A DNA stretch of 64,000 nucleotides from Bdellovibrio bacteriovorus (GTDB lineage Bacteria; Bdellovibrionota; Bdellovibrionia; Bdellovibrionales; Bdellovibrionaceae). This document shows positions 1 through 9,501 of the stretch, piece by piece. The notes below the pieces were generated by a model. The model ran no database searches, had not been told where the DNA came from, and worked only from the letters and a program-made list of their open reading frames with translations. How positions within the stretch are numbered: position 1 is the first letter of the stretch; every line of letters begins with the position of its first letter. A program made the translations under genes and the position numbers. The DNA lies in assembly GCF_001592735.1 (NCBI RefSeq), contig NZ_LUKE01000002.1, forward strand, positions 269,836 through 333,835. Reading direction: 5' to 3'.

Positions 1-37
1 AAAGCTCAAAGTAAGGGGAAGCAAGAGGGTCTGAAAG

Positions 38-598
38 TTAGACCATGTGGGCCGAATAAGTCTCTTTAACCTTAGGCCAAAACCAATCCAACTGCGGATC
101 AGAAGCAATGACATCTTTGATTAAAACTTTCACGTCCCCACGAGTGGAGATTTCACGGCGCAACCAGATTTCGATTTCGTCATAACCGGGGCCGATGATC
201 GTGATTTCAACATGACTTAAAAAATGCAATAAGTGCAGATCTTGCGTGGCAATCGACTTGCCTTCCGTTTTGCTGCGAATGAAATTCAAAACTTCGTTCT
301 TAATGTCGGCAAAACAACGATGATTGATGCGACGGATGATTAAATCCGCGCGATGATCACGATTTATCCAACGCTGATGCAAACCTCTTTGCACCAGGTT
401 AACAATAAGGGTACGTAATGGCGAAGGGACCAAACGAAAATCTTCGTCCGGTAACGACATCACCTGCATTAAATCTACGTACTTAGCCTGTTCCTGGCCT
501 CGACGTAGAGAGGTGAGTACTTCTGGAATGCGCAAAACTGATTCGCGAATTCCAAGAAGATCGATTCCTGCTCCATCCGTGAAGTAGAGAACTCTCAT
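38..598 (-). CDS. Uncharacterised protein, 186 aa
   Basis: I do not recognise this family. The product is 186 residues with no signal peptide or membrane segment, so it is probably cytoplasmic. The first residues (MRVLYFTDG) could form an initial beta strand, and the rest is mixed and rich in charged residues with several Arg/His clusters. It is transcribed away from the type II secretion operon, and the 235-base gap to gspC would hold both promoters. Its stop lies 37 bases from the window edge, so its downstream neighbour cannot be seen. Coding status rests on the long open frame and the absence of a better frame on either strand. Confidence 0.7.
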   Translation of the reverse strand: MRVLYFTDGAGIDLLGIRESVLRIPEVLTSLRRGQEQAKYVDLMQVMSLPDEDFRLVPSPLRTLIVNLVQRGLHQRWINRDHRADLIIRRINHRCFADIKNEVLNFIRSKTEGKSIATQDLHLLHFLSHVEITIIGPGYDEIEIWLRREISTRGDVKVLIKDVIASDPQLDWFWPKVKETYSAHMV

Positions 599-666
599 AC
601 TTTTATCATGACCTATGTTGAGATATTTTCGATAAATATTTTTACACTTGCGACGATGGTCTAGTT

Positions 667-697
667 TTGCCGCGAAGCCCTAGTAAAATCTTATACT
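667..697 (+). promoter_or_regulatory. Possible sigma-70-type promoter of the gsp operon
   Basis: TTGCCG at 667-672 and TATACT at 692-697, separated by 19 bases, lie about 137 bases upstream of gspC. The -10 element is good. The -35 is partial and the spacing is longer than ideal, so this is tentative. Confidence 0.3.
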
Positions 698-833
698 TTG
701 CTTGGTCTAGGCCGCACCCGAAATCGGGTAACAAGTTGCAGCCTCCCCGCCCAACTGCTAGGATGGATGGAAGTCTAAGGACTAGACTAAAAACGAAGCA
801 ATTAAGAGCACGGTTTAAAAGCAAGGCAAAGGA

Positions 834-1751
834 TTGTCATCAGTGGCTTCACGCAATACGAAAAATCAGCGCCCACCTTTTGAGCGATGGTATTCATATC
901 TTCTTTTTATTTTCGTGGGTTACTGCATTGCAGACCTTGCAATTCTTGCCTATCGCGATCGCATGCTCCCCCAAACGGCCCCCCCCGCACATCCCAAATC
1001 TCAACGCATGGATATGAGTGTCGGTCGCGGAGCTTATAACAACATAACTGCGCGAAATATTTTTGCTTCCAACGGACAAATCCCCGATGCCTTGGTCGAC
1101 AAATCTAAAGGCGAACAGCGCGAAGAAGATCCGGTCCCTTCACAGCTTCCGCTGACATTGATCGGAACATTGGTTCACTCCAACCCTGAAAAATCCATCG
1201 CGGCCATCGAGGTCAAAGGGAAAGGTCAGGTGATTTCTTACAGTCCGAAAAAAGAAATCGAAGGTATTGCCACGATCATTCGTGTTGAGCGCCAAAAAGT
1301 CGTTCTTCGCAATACAAATTCCGGGCGCTTGGAATTTATCGAAATGAAAAAAGAAGGCAAAGTGGCCTTCGGCAGTGCGCGCCCCTCCTCTGGAACCACG
1401 GGCACCGAGGTTCAACGCAGTGGTGACAACACCTTCAGCATCAAAAGAGCCGACGTTCTTAAATACACCAACGACCTTTCAGCCGTCTTGATGCAGGCCC
1501 GTGCGGTTCCGAATCGTGAACCCGGCACTGGCAATATCAACGGCTTCCGCATTCTTGATATGCAGCCCGGAAGTATTTACGAACAATTGGGCTTGCAGCG
1601 CATGGATGTGATTAAATCCGTTGACGGAACACCGGTCGACAGTCCGGCCAAGGCCATGGAGCTTTATAACTTGCTAAAAAATTCTCCGAAAGTGACCTTG
1701 CAAGTGGAACGAAATGGCAAGCAAGAGAACATGACCTACAACATTCAGTAG
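834..1751 (+). CDS. gspC: Type II secretion inner-membrane protein GspC
   Basis: GspC links the inner-membrane platform to the secretin GspD in the periplasm. A short cytoplasmic N-terminus is followed by one membrane segment (about residues 20-38, YLLFIFVGYCIADLAILAY). A Pro-rich linker leads to the homology region beginning near ITARNIFAS, which contains the GspC-like strand LTLIGTLV. A C-terminal PDZ-like domain (about 230-305) carries GFRILDMQPGSIYEQLGL and DVIKSVDG. The start is TTG at 834 with AAGG just upstream; there is no in-frame ATG before the membrane segment. It is the first gene of gspCDEFGHIJKLMN and sits 79 bases before gspD. The order and domain plan make the call firm. Confidence 0.93.
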   Translation: MSSVASRNTKNQRPPFERWYSYLLFIFVGYCIADLAILAYRDRMLPQTAPPAHPKSQRMDMSVGRGAYNNITARNIFASNGQIPDALVDKSKGEQREEDPVPSQLPLTLIGTLVHSNPEKSIAAIEVKGKGQVISYSPKKEIEGIATIIRVERQKVVLRNTNSGRLEFIEMKKEGKVAFGSARPSSGTTGTEVQRSGDNTFSIKRADVLKYTNDLSAVLMQARAVPNREPGTGNINGFRILDMQPGSIYEQLGLQRMDVIKSVDGTPVDSPAKAMELYNLLKNSPKVTLQVERNGKQENMTYNIQ

Positions 1752-1830
1752 GTTTTGGGATCGACAGAGAATATTTTTTGCGAATTTAGTTTTTATTTTA
1801 GTTTCTGTTTTAGGACGAGGGAGAAACCAC

Positions 1831-4155
1831 ATGAAAAAAAATGTCAGCATAGGAATTGCTTCATTGATGACCGCGCAGATCGTGGGACAGGCCGCGAACG
1901 CGCAGTTTGATGATTTCCCACCTCCTCCTCCACCGCCGGATTTTGGCGATTCTAACGCTGGTGATTTTGATGGAGGAATGAACAACTCGTTCCCTCCGCC
2001 CCCAGCGCCACCAAGCACGATTCCTTCGGCTAATAATGGCGGCTCTCGCGCTGGCGGGGCTCGCAGCGGATCTATCGGCGGCGGGAACGATGTTTTAAGC
2101 AAAGATGCCAAAGATAAGTTTTCTAAGGCCGCGATTGAAGACATCAACAGCCAAAACTTCCCCGAAACTATTGAGTCCTTTGATTTTCCCAATGTGGAAA
2201 TCGCCGACCTAATTAAGGCCATTGGCGAGCTGACCGGTAAGAACTTTATTATCGATCCGGGTGTCCGCGGTAAAATCACGATCGTTGCTCCGTCAAAAAT
2301 CACCGTGGCGGAAGCTTATAAAGCTTTCTTGTCGTCTTTGGCGATCAACGGTTTCACCGTGGTTCCGATGGGCAGCTTCTTAAAAGTAAAATCAGCAAGA
2401 AATGCGCAACGTGATAATATCGAGACATTCTCTGGCGCTTATTATCCGAACGCCGATCAGATGATCACACGTATTATTCACTTAAAACACATTTCTGCCG
2501 CGCAAGTGAATCGTGATCTTCGTATTTTACCTTCTAAAGATGGTGAAATGAATATTTACGAACCCACAAACTCGATCATCATCTCTGACTGGGGCGCGAA
2601 TATTGACCGTGTGATGAAAATCATCAGCCAATTAGATGTTCCAGGATTTGAAGAGCAGCTTGAGGTTATTCCGGTAAAATACGCCAAATCTAAAGATTTA
2701 TCTGATCTTGTTGATAAAATCGTCAACAAAGGAAGCAAGCCTCAAGGTGGCGCGCCCGGAACATTCACAGCGGGCGTTCCCCGCTTTTCGCGTTCTTCTG
2801 GAGCCAGCTCTCAACAAGGGGCCAGCTTTTTTATGGCGATTCCGGATGACCGCACCAATTCAATCATCGTGGTTGGTAATAAATCAGGTATCGTACGTAT
2901 TAAAAAATTGATCTCGCAATTAGACTTTAAAATCCGCGCGGAAGACACGGGTGGCGTTTACGTTTATTACGTTAAAAATGGAGATGCAGAAAAAATCGCG
3001 CAAACTCTTCAAGGTGTGACTAAAGATGCAACTCCAAAACCAGCCACGGGCGGCAGCCTTCTGTCCCCGATTGGGGCTGGTGGACAAATGCAAGCCCCGC
3101 AAGAGATCTTTGGGGGCGATGTTAAAATCACCGCAGATAAAAGCACAAACACACTTGTTATCACGGCAAGCAAACAAGACTATGAAGTGGTCTTAAATCT
3201 TTTAAACAAAATCGATATCCAGCAAGACCAAGTTTACGTCGAAGCCATCATCATGGAGATGAGTGCTACCGACGGCAACACTTGGGGGGTCGGATACTAT
3301 AAGTACAGCGATTCTGGGTACGGCAAAGTCGGCTTTAACGGTGGCATTAAAATCGAAGAAATGCTAAGCCCTACGGGTGGCAATGGCGCGGTCATCGGTT
3401 TCGGTGAAGGCAAAATGGTTGAAGTGACGGATCCTTTAACTAAAACCAAGTTATCCATCCCAAATCTTGTGGGATTCATCAACTTCCTTAAGACCACTAA
3501 AAAAGCCAACATCCTTTCAACGCCTCAGATCTTAACTTTGAACAATCAAGAGGGTGAAATCGAGGTCGGTGATAAAGTCGTCACCGGTTCACAAACGACA
3601 ACTCCCACAAATGGAACGCCGATCACCACGCCGACGTTTGAAGATGCGACGATCAAGCTAACGTTAAAACCATTTATCAGCCCGGCGACAAACTTGATCC
3701 GCATGGAAATCAAACAACAAGTGTCTCAGCTTTCAACGGCGAGCTCTCCGAAGGCTTTCCAAGACTCTACGCAACCGATTGCCAAACGTTCTATCAAAAC
3801 CACGATCAACGTGAATAACGGTGACACGGCAATCCTAGGTGGACTCATGAAAGAAAATGACATCGAGTCTATTACGAAGGTTCCTCTTCTTGGCGATATC
3901 CCCATTATCGGCTGGTTGTTCAAATCACGCACGATTGCCAAAGAGAAGACCAACATGGTCGTGTTCTTGACTCCAAAAATCGTCCGAACTGTGGCAGACT
4001 CGAACAAGATTCTTTCGCAAACTCTGGACGATCGTGTTGAGTTTATTAAAAGCCAAGGTGGCGTGGATCCTTATGGTAAAAAGATGGATCCTATTCACCA
4101 AAAAGCTCGCGGAAGTGCAACTCCGGATATTCCGGACGACACTCTACAGGAATAA
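1831..4155 (+). CDS. gspD: Type II secretion secretin GspD
   Basis: Outer-membrane secretin forming the exit channel of the T2SS. The 774 residues begin with a signal peptide ending near AANA. An unusual Pro/Gly-rich stretch (about residues 28-90, with a run of seven prolines) follows. Next come the N0 domain (FDFPNVEIADLIKAIGELTG), N-domains with the typical TNSIIISD and TNSIIVVG strands, and the C-terminal secretin domain with VEAIIMEMSA, ILSTPQILTLNN, VGDKV and the GDTAILGGL / VPLLGDIPIIGWLF signature. A short C-terminal tail may be the pilotin-binding region. The RBS GAGGGAG precedes ATG 1831. gspE begins 3 bases after the stop. Confidence 0.97.
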   Translation: MKKNVSIGIASLMTAQIVGQAANAQFDDFPPPPPPPDFGDSNAGDFDGGMNNSFPPPPAPPSTIPSANNGGSRAGGARSGSIGGGNDVLSKDAKDKFSKAAIEDINSQNFPETIESFDFPNVEIADLIKAIGELTGKNFIIDPGVRGKITIVAPSKITVAEAYKAFLSSLAINGFTVVPMGSFLKVKSARNAQRDNIETFSGAYYPNADQMITRIIHLKHISAAQVNRDLRILPSKDGEMNIYEPTNSIIISDWGANIDRVMKIISQLDVPGFEEQLEVIPVKYAKSKDLSDLVDKIVNKGSKPQGGAPGTFTAGVPRFSRSSGASSQQGASFFMAIPDDRTNSIIVVGNKSGIVRIKKLISQLDFKIRAEDTGGVYVYYVKNGDAEKIAQTLQGVTKDATPKPATGGSLLSPIGAGGQMQAPQEIFGGDVKITADKSTNTLVITASKQDYEVVLNLLNKIDIQQDQVYVEAIIMEMSATDGNTWGVGYYKYSDSGYGKVGFNGGIKIEEMLSPTGGNGAVIGFGEGKMVEVTDPLTKTKLSIPNLVGFINFLKTTKKANILSTPQILTLNNQEGEIEVGDKVVTGSQTTTPTNGTPITTPTFEDATIKLTLKPFISPATNLIRMEIKQQVSQLSTASSPKAFQDSTQPIAKRSIKTTINVNNGDTAILGGLMKENDIESITKVPLLGDIPIIGWLFKSRTIAKEKTNMVVFLTPKIVRTVADSNKILSQTLDDRVEFIKSQGGVDPYGKKMDPIHQKARGSATPDIPDDTLQE

Positions 4156-4158
4156 TAG

Positions 4159-5850
4159 ATGGCCTCTTTAGATCTTCAAAATGTCCTGTCTAAAGCCACT
4201 TCGCTGACACAGGATCAAATTCGCTCTGTTCTTAACAGTCCCTCTGTGGTTCGCCCCGTCAACGTGGGCGAAGCGCTTGCGGCCAAAGAATTTTCTTCAG
4301 CGGATGAAGTGGTTGCAGATCTTTGTAAAGAGTTGGGGTTGGATTTCATTAAAGACATCCCCGTCAGTGACATTTCGGCTGACTTAGTTCGCGACATTCC
4401 GATCAACTATGCAAAACAGCACAACATCCTTCCTTATAAAGACGAACCGGATGTTTTAACTGCGCTGACCAGCAATCCCGTCAATTTGCATTGCATGGAT
4501 GATCTAAAGGTTCTTTTCGGAAAGAAAGTAAAACCTTTAGTGACCACGACTCCTCGCCTGCAGGACGCCATCAATAAGGTTTACGAAAAAAGTACGGCCA
4601 ATCTTTCTGGTTTGGATGAAATTGACGAAGAAGATTATGATCTCGATGATCCGATTGTCGATCTTCTTGAGGCCGGTGAAGATGATGCTCCGGTTATTAA
4701 AATGGTGAACAGCCTTTTGTTCCGAGCCGTGAAAGAAAAAGCTTCCGATATTCATATCGAGCCCTATGAAAAAGACATGGCCGTGCGCTTTCGTACGGAC
4801 GGTATTTTGTTTGACGTCTTTAAACCACCTAAAAAACTGCAAAATGCCATCACCTCGCGTATCAAGGTCATGGCGAACTTAAATATCGCTGAAAAACGTT
4901 TGCCGCAAGATGGTCGTATTCCGTTGAAAGTCGGCGGCAAAGATATCGATATTCGTCTATCCACGGTGCCCACCGCTTTTGGCGAGCGCGTGGTGATGCG
5001 TATTCAAGATAGATCTAATATCGTTCTTGAACTGACTCAATTGGGTTTTTCAAAAGAAAATCTAGATAAATTAGATGATCTTTTAAGCCGCAGTTACGGA
5101 ATTTTCCTCGTGACGGGCCCCACGGGTTCAGGGAAATCCACAACCTTGTACGGTGCGCTTTCAAAACTCAATCAACCCGACGTCAACATCTTGACCGTCG
5201 AAGACCCCGTGGAGCAACGTATTCACGGGATTGGTCAAGTGCAGGTGAACTCTAAAATCGGGCTGACTTTCGCAGCCGGCCTCCGCTCTTTCCTTCGTCA
5301 AGACCCGGATACAATTATGGTCGGAGAGATTCGTGACTTAGAAACCGCCGAACTCGCGATTCAAGCCTCACTCACAGGTCACTTGGTTTTATCGACTCTG
5401 CATACCAATGACTCTGCCGGTGCCTTTCCCCGCTTGATTGACTTCGGGGTAGAGCCGTTTTTGATTGCGACGTCAATCATGGGCGTGGTGGCTCAGCGTT
5501 TGGTGCGTATTTTGTGCCCGCACTGCAAAGCCCCCCATGAGGCCACCGATTTTGAGATTCAGCTTTTAGGAATTACCAAAGAGCAAGCCAAAAACGCCCA
5601 CATCTGCCGCCCGATGGGATGCAATCACTGTGGGCAAAAAGGTTATTCCGGTCGAACGACCATCAGTGAGCTTTTAATTGTGACTGACGATATTCGTTCT
5701 TTGATCATGCAGCGCAAAGACGGTAACTCGATCAAAAAACAAGCCGTCGCTAACGGAATGAAAACCTTCCGTGATCACGGCGTACAAAAAGTTTTGACGG
5801 GAATCACTTCCATTGAAGAACTGACTTCAAATACCCAGTTGGATATTTAG
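4159..5850 (+). CDS. gspE: Type II secretion ATPase GspE
   Basis: Cytoplasmic hexameric ATPase that powers pseudopilus assembly. The 563 residues hold an N1E/MshEN-type domain (about 1-150), then the secretion ATPase core with Walker A GPTGSGKS near residue 320, an Asp-box (LTVEDPVEQ), Walker B (DTIMVGEIRD) and a His box (LVLSTLHTND). The zinc-binding tetracysteine module of GspE/PilB ATPases is present as CPHC and CNHC. It follows gspD by three bases and precedes gspF by nine, consistent with one transcript. Confidence 0.97.
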   Translation: MASLDLQNVLSKATSLTQDQIRSVLNSPSVVRPVNVGEALAAKEFSSADEVVADLCKELGLDFIKDIPVSDISADLVRDIPINYAKQHNILPYKDEPDVLTALTSNPVNLHCMDDLKVLFGKKVKPLVTTTPRLQDAINKVYEKSTANLSGLDEIDEEDYDLDDPIVDLLEAGEDDAPVIKMVNSLLFRAVKEKASDIHIEPYEKDMAVRFRTDGILFDVFKPPKKLQNAITSRIKVMANLNIAEKRLPQDGRIPLKVGGKDIDIRLSTVPTAFGERVVMRIQDRSNIVLELTQLGFSKENLDKLDDLLSRSYGIFLVTGPTGSGKSTTLYGALSKLNQPDVNILTVEDPVEQRIHGIGQVQVNSKIGLTFAAGLRSFLRQDPDTIMVGEIRDLETAELAIQASLTGHLVLSTLHTNDSAGAFPRLIDFGVEPFLIATSIMGVVAQRLVRILCPHCKAPHEATDFEIQLLGITKEQAKNAHICRPMGCNHCGQKGYSGRTTISELLIVTDDIRSLIMQRKDGNSIKKQAVANGMKTFRDHGVQKVLTGITSIEELTSNTQLDI

Positions 5851-5859
5851 GAATAAAAC

Positions 5860-7077
5860 ATGCCTATTTTTGAGTATAAAGGCTTAAGCCGCGATGGAAA
5901 AAATGTTAAGGGAGTTGTCGACGCCGACAACCTTCGCACCGCGCGTTTAAAACTCAAAAAAGATAACATCTACGTTATTGATATTCGGGATAAAAAGAAG
6001 GCCGATCCGCGTAAAAAATCAGGTCCGCGCTCGACAAAATCAGTGCAAGTTAAAGAGCTCGCACTGATGACACGCCAATTGGCGACATTGATTAAGGCCA
6101 ATATCCCTTTGGTGGATGCCTTAACGGCCGTGTCCGAACAAGTGGAAAACCCGACTTTGTCAGAGGCCTTGGCCGACTGTAAGAACATGATCAATGAAGG
6201 TTCGAATTTTCATAAATCTTTAGGAAAATACCCGAACATCTTTAATAATATTTATATCTCCATGGTGGAAGCCGGTGAGATGTCAGGCAGCTTGGATGTG
6301 ATCTTAATGCGTCTGGCAGAGTTCACCGAGGCACAAGCCGATTTGCGCGCCAAAGTTTCCAGTGCCATGACCTACCCGATCATTATGATCACCGTCACCG
6401 TGGGTCTTTTAGGTTTCTTATTTATTTTCCTTATTCCAAAAATGGTTGTGGTCTTTGAATCCTCCCCCAACCTGCAACTGCCTTGGTACACCGTCATGAT
6501 GATTAACTTTAGTCAATTCATGGTGAATTATTGGTACATCCTCGCCGGTTTTTTTACGATTGCGTTTTTACTTTTCCGCAATTGGAAGAACTCTCCTGCT
6601 GGAAAACAACAATGGGATATTCTCTCATTGAAATTACCGGTCATTGGACCGACGGTACAAATGGTCGCGGTGTCTCGCTTTACACGAACTTTAGCAACCT
6701 TGCTTAATGGTGGCGTCCCTATGCTTGCCGCATTAAGTATTGTGCGCAACGTTGTAAATAATCACGCTTTGGCGATAGCGATTGATGAAGCCCGCAGCAA
6801 TATCTCTGAAGGGGAATCTATTGCGGGCCCTTTAAAAAAATCCGGACGTTTCCCTCCGATCGTTATTCACATGGTCAACATTGGGGAAAAAACGGGCGAA
6901 CTTGAAAACATGCTCACACAAGTTTCTGATGCTTATGACTTCCAAGTAAAAAACAAACTGGAAGGTTTAACGAGTCTGATGGGTCCGGTCGTCATCGTTC
7001 TGATGGGTTTTGCGATTGGTGCCATTGTGGTGGCCGTCATGGTCCCAATGTTCGAAATGGCCAACATCGCCGGATAG
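5860..7077 (+). CDS. gspF: Type II secretion platform protein GspF
   Basis: Polytopic inner-membrane platform protein on which GspE acts. At 405 residues it is the usual family length. It has two repeated T2SSF helical domains (about 65-190 and 270-395), each carrying LATLI/LATLL and G-E-x-S/T-G motifs (MVEAGEMSGSL, MVNIGEKTGEL). Membrane segments lie near residues 170-195, 215-240 and 375-400. It starts at ATG 5860 after a weak purine-rich site. A 95-base gap before gspG is the largest in the first half of the operon and could hold an internal promoter or processing site; a partial inverted repeat (CCCGT...ACGGG) is visible there. Confidence 0.96.
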   Translation: MPIFEYKGLSRDGKNVKGVVDADNLRTARLKLKKDNIYVIDIRDKKKADPRKKSGPRSTKSVQVKELALMTRQLATLIKANIPLVDALTAVSEQVENPTLSEALADCKNMINEGSNFHKSLGKYPNIFNNIYISMVEAGEMSGSLDVILMRLAEFTEAQADLRAKVSSAMTYPIIMITVTVGLLGFLFIFLIPKMVVVFESSPNLQLPWYTVMMINFSQFMVNYWYILAGFFTIAFLLFRNWKNSPAGKQQWDILSLKLPVIGPTVQMVAVSRFTRTLATLLNGGVPMLAALSIVRNVVNNHALAIAIDEARSNISEGESIAGPLKKSGRFPPIVIHMVNIGEKTGELENMLTQVSDAYDFQVKNKLEGLTSLMGPVVIVLMGFAIGAIVVAVMVPMFEMANIAG

Positions 7078-7172
7078 ATTTAAGTCCCGTTTTGGAACCG
7101 AAAAAAGTGTGGTGCCCATCACGGGTGTCTGCTAAGATTTATGACTGTTGGACACAGAAACTAGGAGTAAAA

Positions 7173-7592
7173 ATGTCTCTTCTTAAGAACCGCCGAGGTA
7201 TGACACTTATCGAAATCATGATCGTTCTTGCGATCATCGGAAGTATCGCTGCCCTTCTGATCCCGAATTTGACTTCTTCATTGGACAAATCAAAAGTCAA
7301 AGAAGCTAAAATTCAACTCACCCAAGTCGTAAATGCCTTGCAAATGTATTACACCGATTGCGGAAAATACCCACAATCTCTTGAAGGTCTTACCGCCGCG
7401 GATTCAAACTGTACTAACTGGGGCCCGCAACCTTATTTAGAAAAGAAAAAATTGAAAGATCCGTTTGGAAATGAATTCGTTTACGAGCTGAACGGTTCTG
7501 AATACAGCTTGAAGTCCTTAGGTAAAGACGGCCGCGAAGGTGGCTCTGCATTTAACGCTGACATCACACTTGATGATGCTGAAAGCAAATAG
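7173..7592 (+). CDS. gspG: Major pseudopilin GspG
   Basis: Main subunit of the T2SS pseudopilus. I place the start at ATG 7173 because AGGAG at 7163-7167 is well spaced and it gives a normal short class III leader (MSLLKNRRG^MTLIE) of 139 residues. A longer frame opens at 7092 but would add 27 residues before the leader. The prepilin peptidase would cut after Gly and methylate the following residue. Glu+5 is present, followed by the hydrophobic helix IMIVLAIIGSIAALLIPNL. The C-terminal part has the GspG pattern YTDCGKYPQSLEGL, DPFGNEFVYEL and a final Asp-rich calcium-loop-like segment. Confidence 0.96.
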   Translation: MSLLKNRRGMTLIEIMIVLAIIGSIAALLIPNLTSSLDKSKVKEAKIQLTQVVNALQMYYTDCGKYPQSLEGLTAADSNCTNWGPQPYLEKKKLKDPFGNEFVYELNGSEYSLKSLGKDGREGGSAFNADITLDDAESK

Positions 7593-7598
7593 GCTTTA

Positions 7599-8192
7599 AT
7601 GAAGTCGCAGCGGGGTTTCACGCTTATTGAAATCATGATTGTCCTGGGGATCCTGGCGGCAATCATGGCAATAGCAACCCCGCGCTTGATGAAAAAAGAT
7701 GCTAATATTAATTCTGTCGCGCGAAAGTTTTTAGTTCTCGCCCGCGAAGTTCGCACCAAAGCCCGCCTGCAGGGCGCCACTTATCGCATCGTAATCAAAA
7801 TGGATGATAAAGAACCGCAATACTGGGTTGAAAGAGCCAGCGGTCCCCAGCGCATTGATCCTGATGCCTATGAAAAAGCCTTAGAAAAAGCGAACGAAAA
7901 AAAAGGCGAAGAGGCCCCGCCCCCCCTTTACCAGATAGACAAAAGCATCACTCGCAAAGCCCAGGACCTGCCGTCGGGTTTGCGCTTTGCTTCTTTAGAA
8001 ACCGCGAATATGAAAGCCCCTATTACCTCAGGGGAAGCTTATATTCATTTTTTCCCGGAAGGATTTGTGGAGGCCGCCGCATTGCAAATCACCGACGGAC
8101 AAAAATTAACCTGGACTCTTGTTTTTAATCCTTTAACGGGTCAAGCTGATATAGTCGAAAAAGCTCAATCGTTAAAGGGTCTTCAACGGTGA
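7599..8192 (+). CDS. gspH: Minor pseudopilin GspH
   Basis: Minor pseudopilin of the T2SS tip. It has a leader MKSQRG^FTLIE and hydrophobic helix IMIVLGILAAIMAIATPRL. The body is a GspH-type domain (FLVLAREVRTKARLQGATYRI). A charged insertion, about residues 80-115, rich in Lys, Glu and Pro, is longer than in many GspH proteins. It begins 6 bases after gspG, and its stop overlaps the GTG start of gspI. Position between gspG and gspI supports the call over other minor pseudopilins. Confidence 0.9.
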   Translation: MKSQRGFTLIEIMIVLGILAAIMAIATPRLMKKDANINSVARKFLVLAREVRTKARLQGATYRIVIKMDDKEPQYWVERASGPQRIDPDAYEKALEKANEKKGEEAPPPLYQIDKSITRKAQDLPSGLRFASLETANMKAPITSGEAYIHFFPEGFVEAAALQITDGQKLTWTLVFNPLTGQADIVEKAQSLKGLQR

Positions 8193-8692
8193 AAAAAAAC
8201 GGATTTACATTGGTCGAGACTGTCATTGCGATGGTCATTCTTTCTTCCGGATTGCTTTTATTAGCCAATTCTTGGAGCGGCAGTTTTATGCGCGTGCGAA
8301 AGACCCAAACATCCACCGAAGTCGCAGCCCTCTTAGAACGTAAGATGGCCGAAATCGAAATGCAGTACCAAGGCAAGCCCTTGGAGTCCATCGAGGAAGA
8401 GAAATCCGATGACTTCGGTTCCGAGTATCCGCAGTATTCTTGGAAAATGACTTCCAAAGAATTTGAAGTCCCCGATATCAGTGCCACCTTGACCGCACAA
8501 GCCGGGGGAGCCAATGAATTGGCGCTGACCATGATGAAAACTTTGACTGAACATCTTTCGAAATCCATTAAAGAAGTTAAAGTGACCATCATCATGAAAA
8601 CCGGCAAAAAACCTTTAGAGTATTCGGCCACTCAGTATTTTGTGGACTATGACAAGCAATTGCCAATGCCGGGCCTTCCAGGCGGAGGCTAA
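8189..8692 (+). CDS. gspI: Minor pseudopilin GspI
   Basis: Minor pseudopilin, 167 residues, starting at GTG 8189, which overlaps the gspH stop (GTGA). It has a very short leader MKKNG^FTLVE with Glu+5 retained, and a helix TVIAMVILSSGLLLLANSW. GspI usually forms the tip complex with GspJ and GspK; both follow directly. Downstream of the helix the LLERKMAEIEMQ pattern is typical of GspI. The start overlap implies translational coupling. Confidence 0.9.
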   Translation: MKKNGFTLVETVIAMVILSSGLLLLANSWSGSFMRVRKTQTSTEVAALLERKMAEIEMQYQGKPLESIEEEKSDDFGSEYPQYSWKMTSKEFEVPDISATLTAQAGGANELALTMMKTLTEHLSKSIKEVKVTIIMKTGKKPLEYSATQYFVDYDKQLPMPGLPGGG

Positions 8693-8694
8693 GT

Positions 8695-9501
8695 TTGGTC
8701 AAAAACAAAAACGGTTTTACTTTGATTGAGTTGATGATTGCCTTAGCTATTTTGGCAACACTCACCGTTTTAACTTCCCAAGCCATCAGCCAAGCCGTGA
8801 AAGCTAAGATCAAATTGCAAGATCAATTGGATGACGTCTCCCGCATGCGCGATGCCGTGCGCCTGATCGAAAAAGATTTAAACTTGGCCTATCACTATCG
8901 TGATGTGGAAAAAGAAATCCAAGATCTGATCAATAAAGCCAACGCGCCTCCACAGATCCCCGGGGCTCCCCCCCAACAGCCTCCGGTGCAACCTCAAACG
9001 GCCACTCGCCGCGAAGTTCCCCGCCGTGATCCCGAAACGCACTTTATCGGCACCACCGACTCTGTCAATTTCGTGACCATGAATAATGCGCGTGCCGTGC
9101 GCAACACGCAAGCTGCAGACTTTATAGAAGTCGGGTATTCCTTGCGCGAATGCCGTAATTTACGTTCAGACACCTCTTCAAAATGCATTTGGCGACGAAG
9201 CACGCCCTTTGTGGACCTTGATGTCACCAAAGGGGGCGACGAAGTCGTTTTGATGGAAAATGTCACCGAATTTAAGCTGCGCTATATCGGTAAAGGCAAA
9301 CAGGACTGGGTAACAGACTGGCGCACGGATGCGCAAGGTGATGCTTCCACCAAGGGAAAATTCCCCCAAGCCGTCGAGCTTTCGGTGACCATGGATAAGA
9401 AAGTCCAAGGTCGTAGCAAAAAATATTCAATGCAATTAATCATCCCGATTCACTTCCCAAATAATCCTGATGAAGGAGCCGCTAATGGGCGTACTCAATA
9501 A
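8695..9501 (+). CDS. gspJ: Minor pseudopilin GspJ
   Basis: Tip-complex minor pseudopilin, 268 residues, starting at TTG 8695, two bases after gspI; GGCGGAGG just upstream is a good RBS. The leader is MVKNKNG^FTLIE with helix LMIALAILATLTVLTSQAI. The body carries the GspJ features VSRMRDAVRLIEKDL and a C-terminal strand region (VELSVTMDKK). An internal Pro/Gln-rich linker (about residues 83-105) is unusual. Its 3' end overlaps the gspK start by 17 bases. Confidence 0.9.
   Translation: MVKNKNGFTLIELMIALAILATLTVLTSQAISQAVKAKIKLQDQLDDVSRMRDAVRLIEKDLNLAYHYRDVEKEIQDLINKANAPPQIPGAPPQQPPVQPQTATRREVPRRDPETHFIGTTDSVNFVTMNNARAVRNTQAADFIEVGYSLRECRNLRSDTSSKCIWRRSTPFVDLDVTKGGDEVVLMENVTEFKLRYIGKGKQDWVTDWRTDAQGDASTKGKFPQAVELSVTMDKKVQGRSKKYSMQLIIPIHFPNNPDEGAANGRTQ

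Noticed and set aside
667-1017. Open frame overlapping the gspC start in another frame
   Set aside because: It would overlap the putative promoter and gspC itself, and its translation has no coherent features.
1674-2303. Open frame opposite the start of gspD
   Set aside because: It exists because the Pro/Gly-rich codons of gspD leave the other strand without stops. gspD is unmistakable here.
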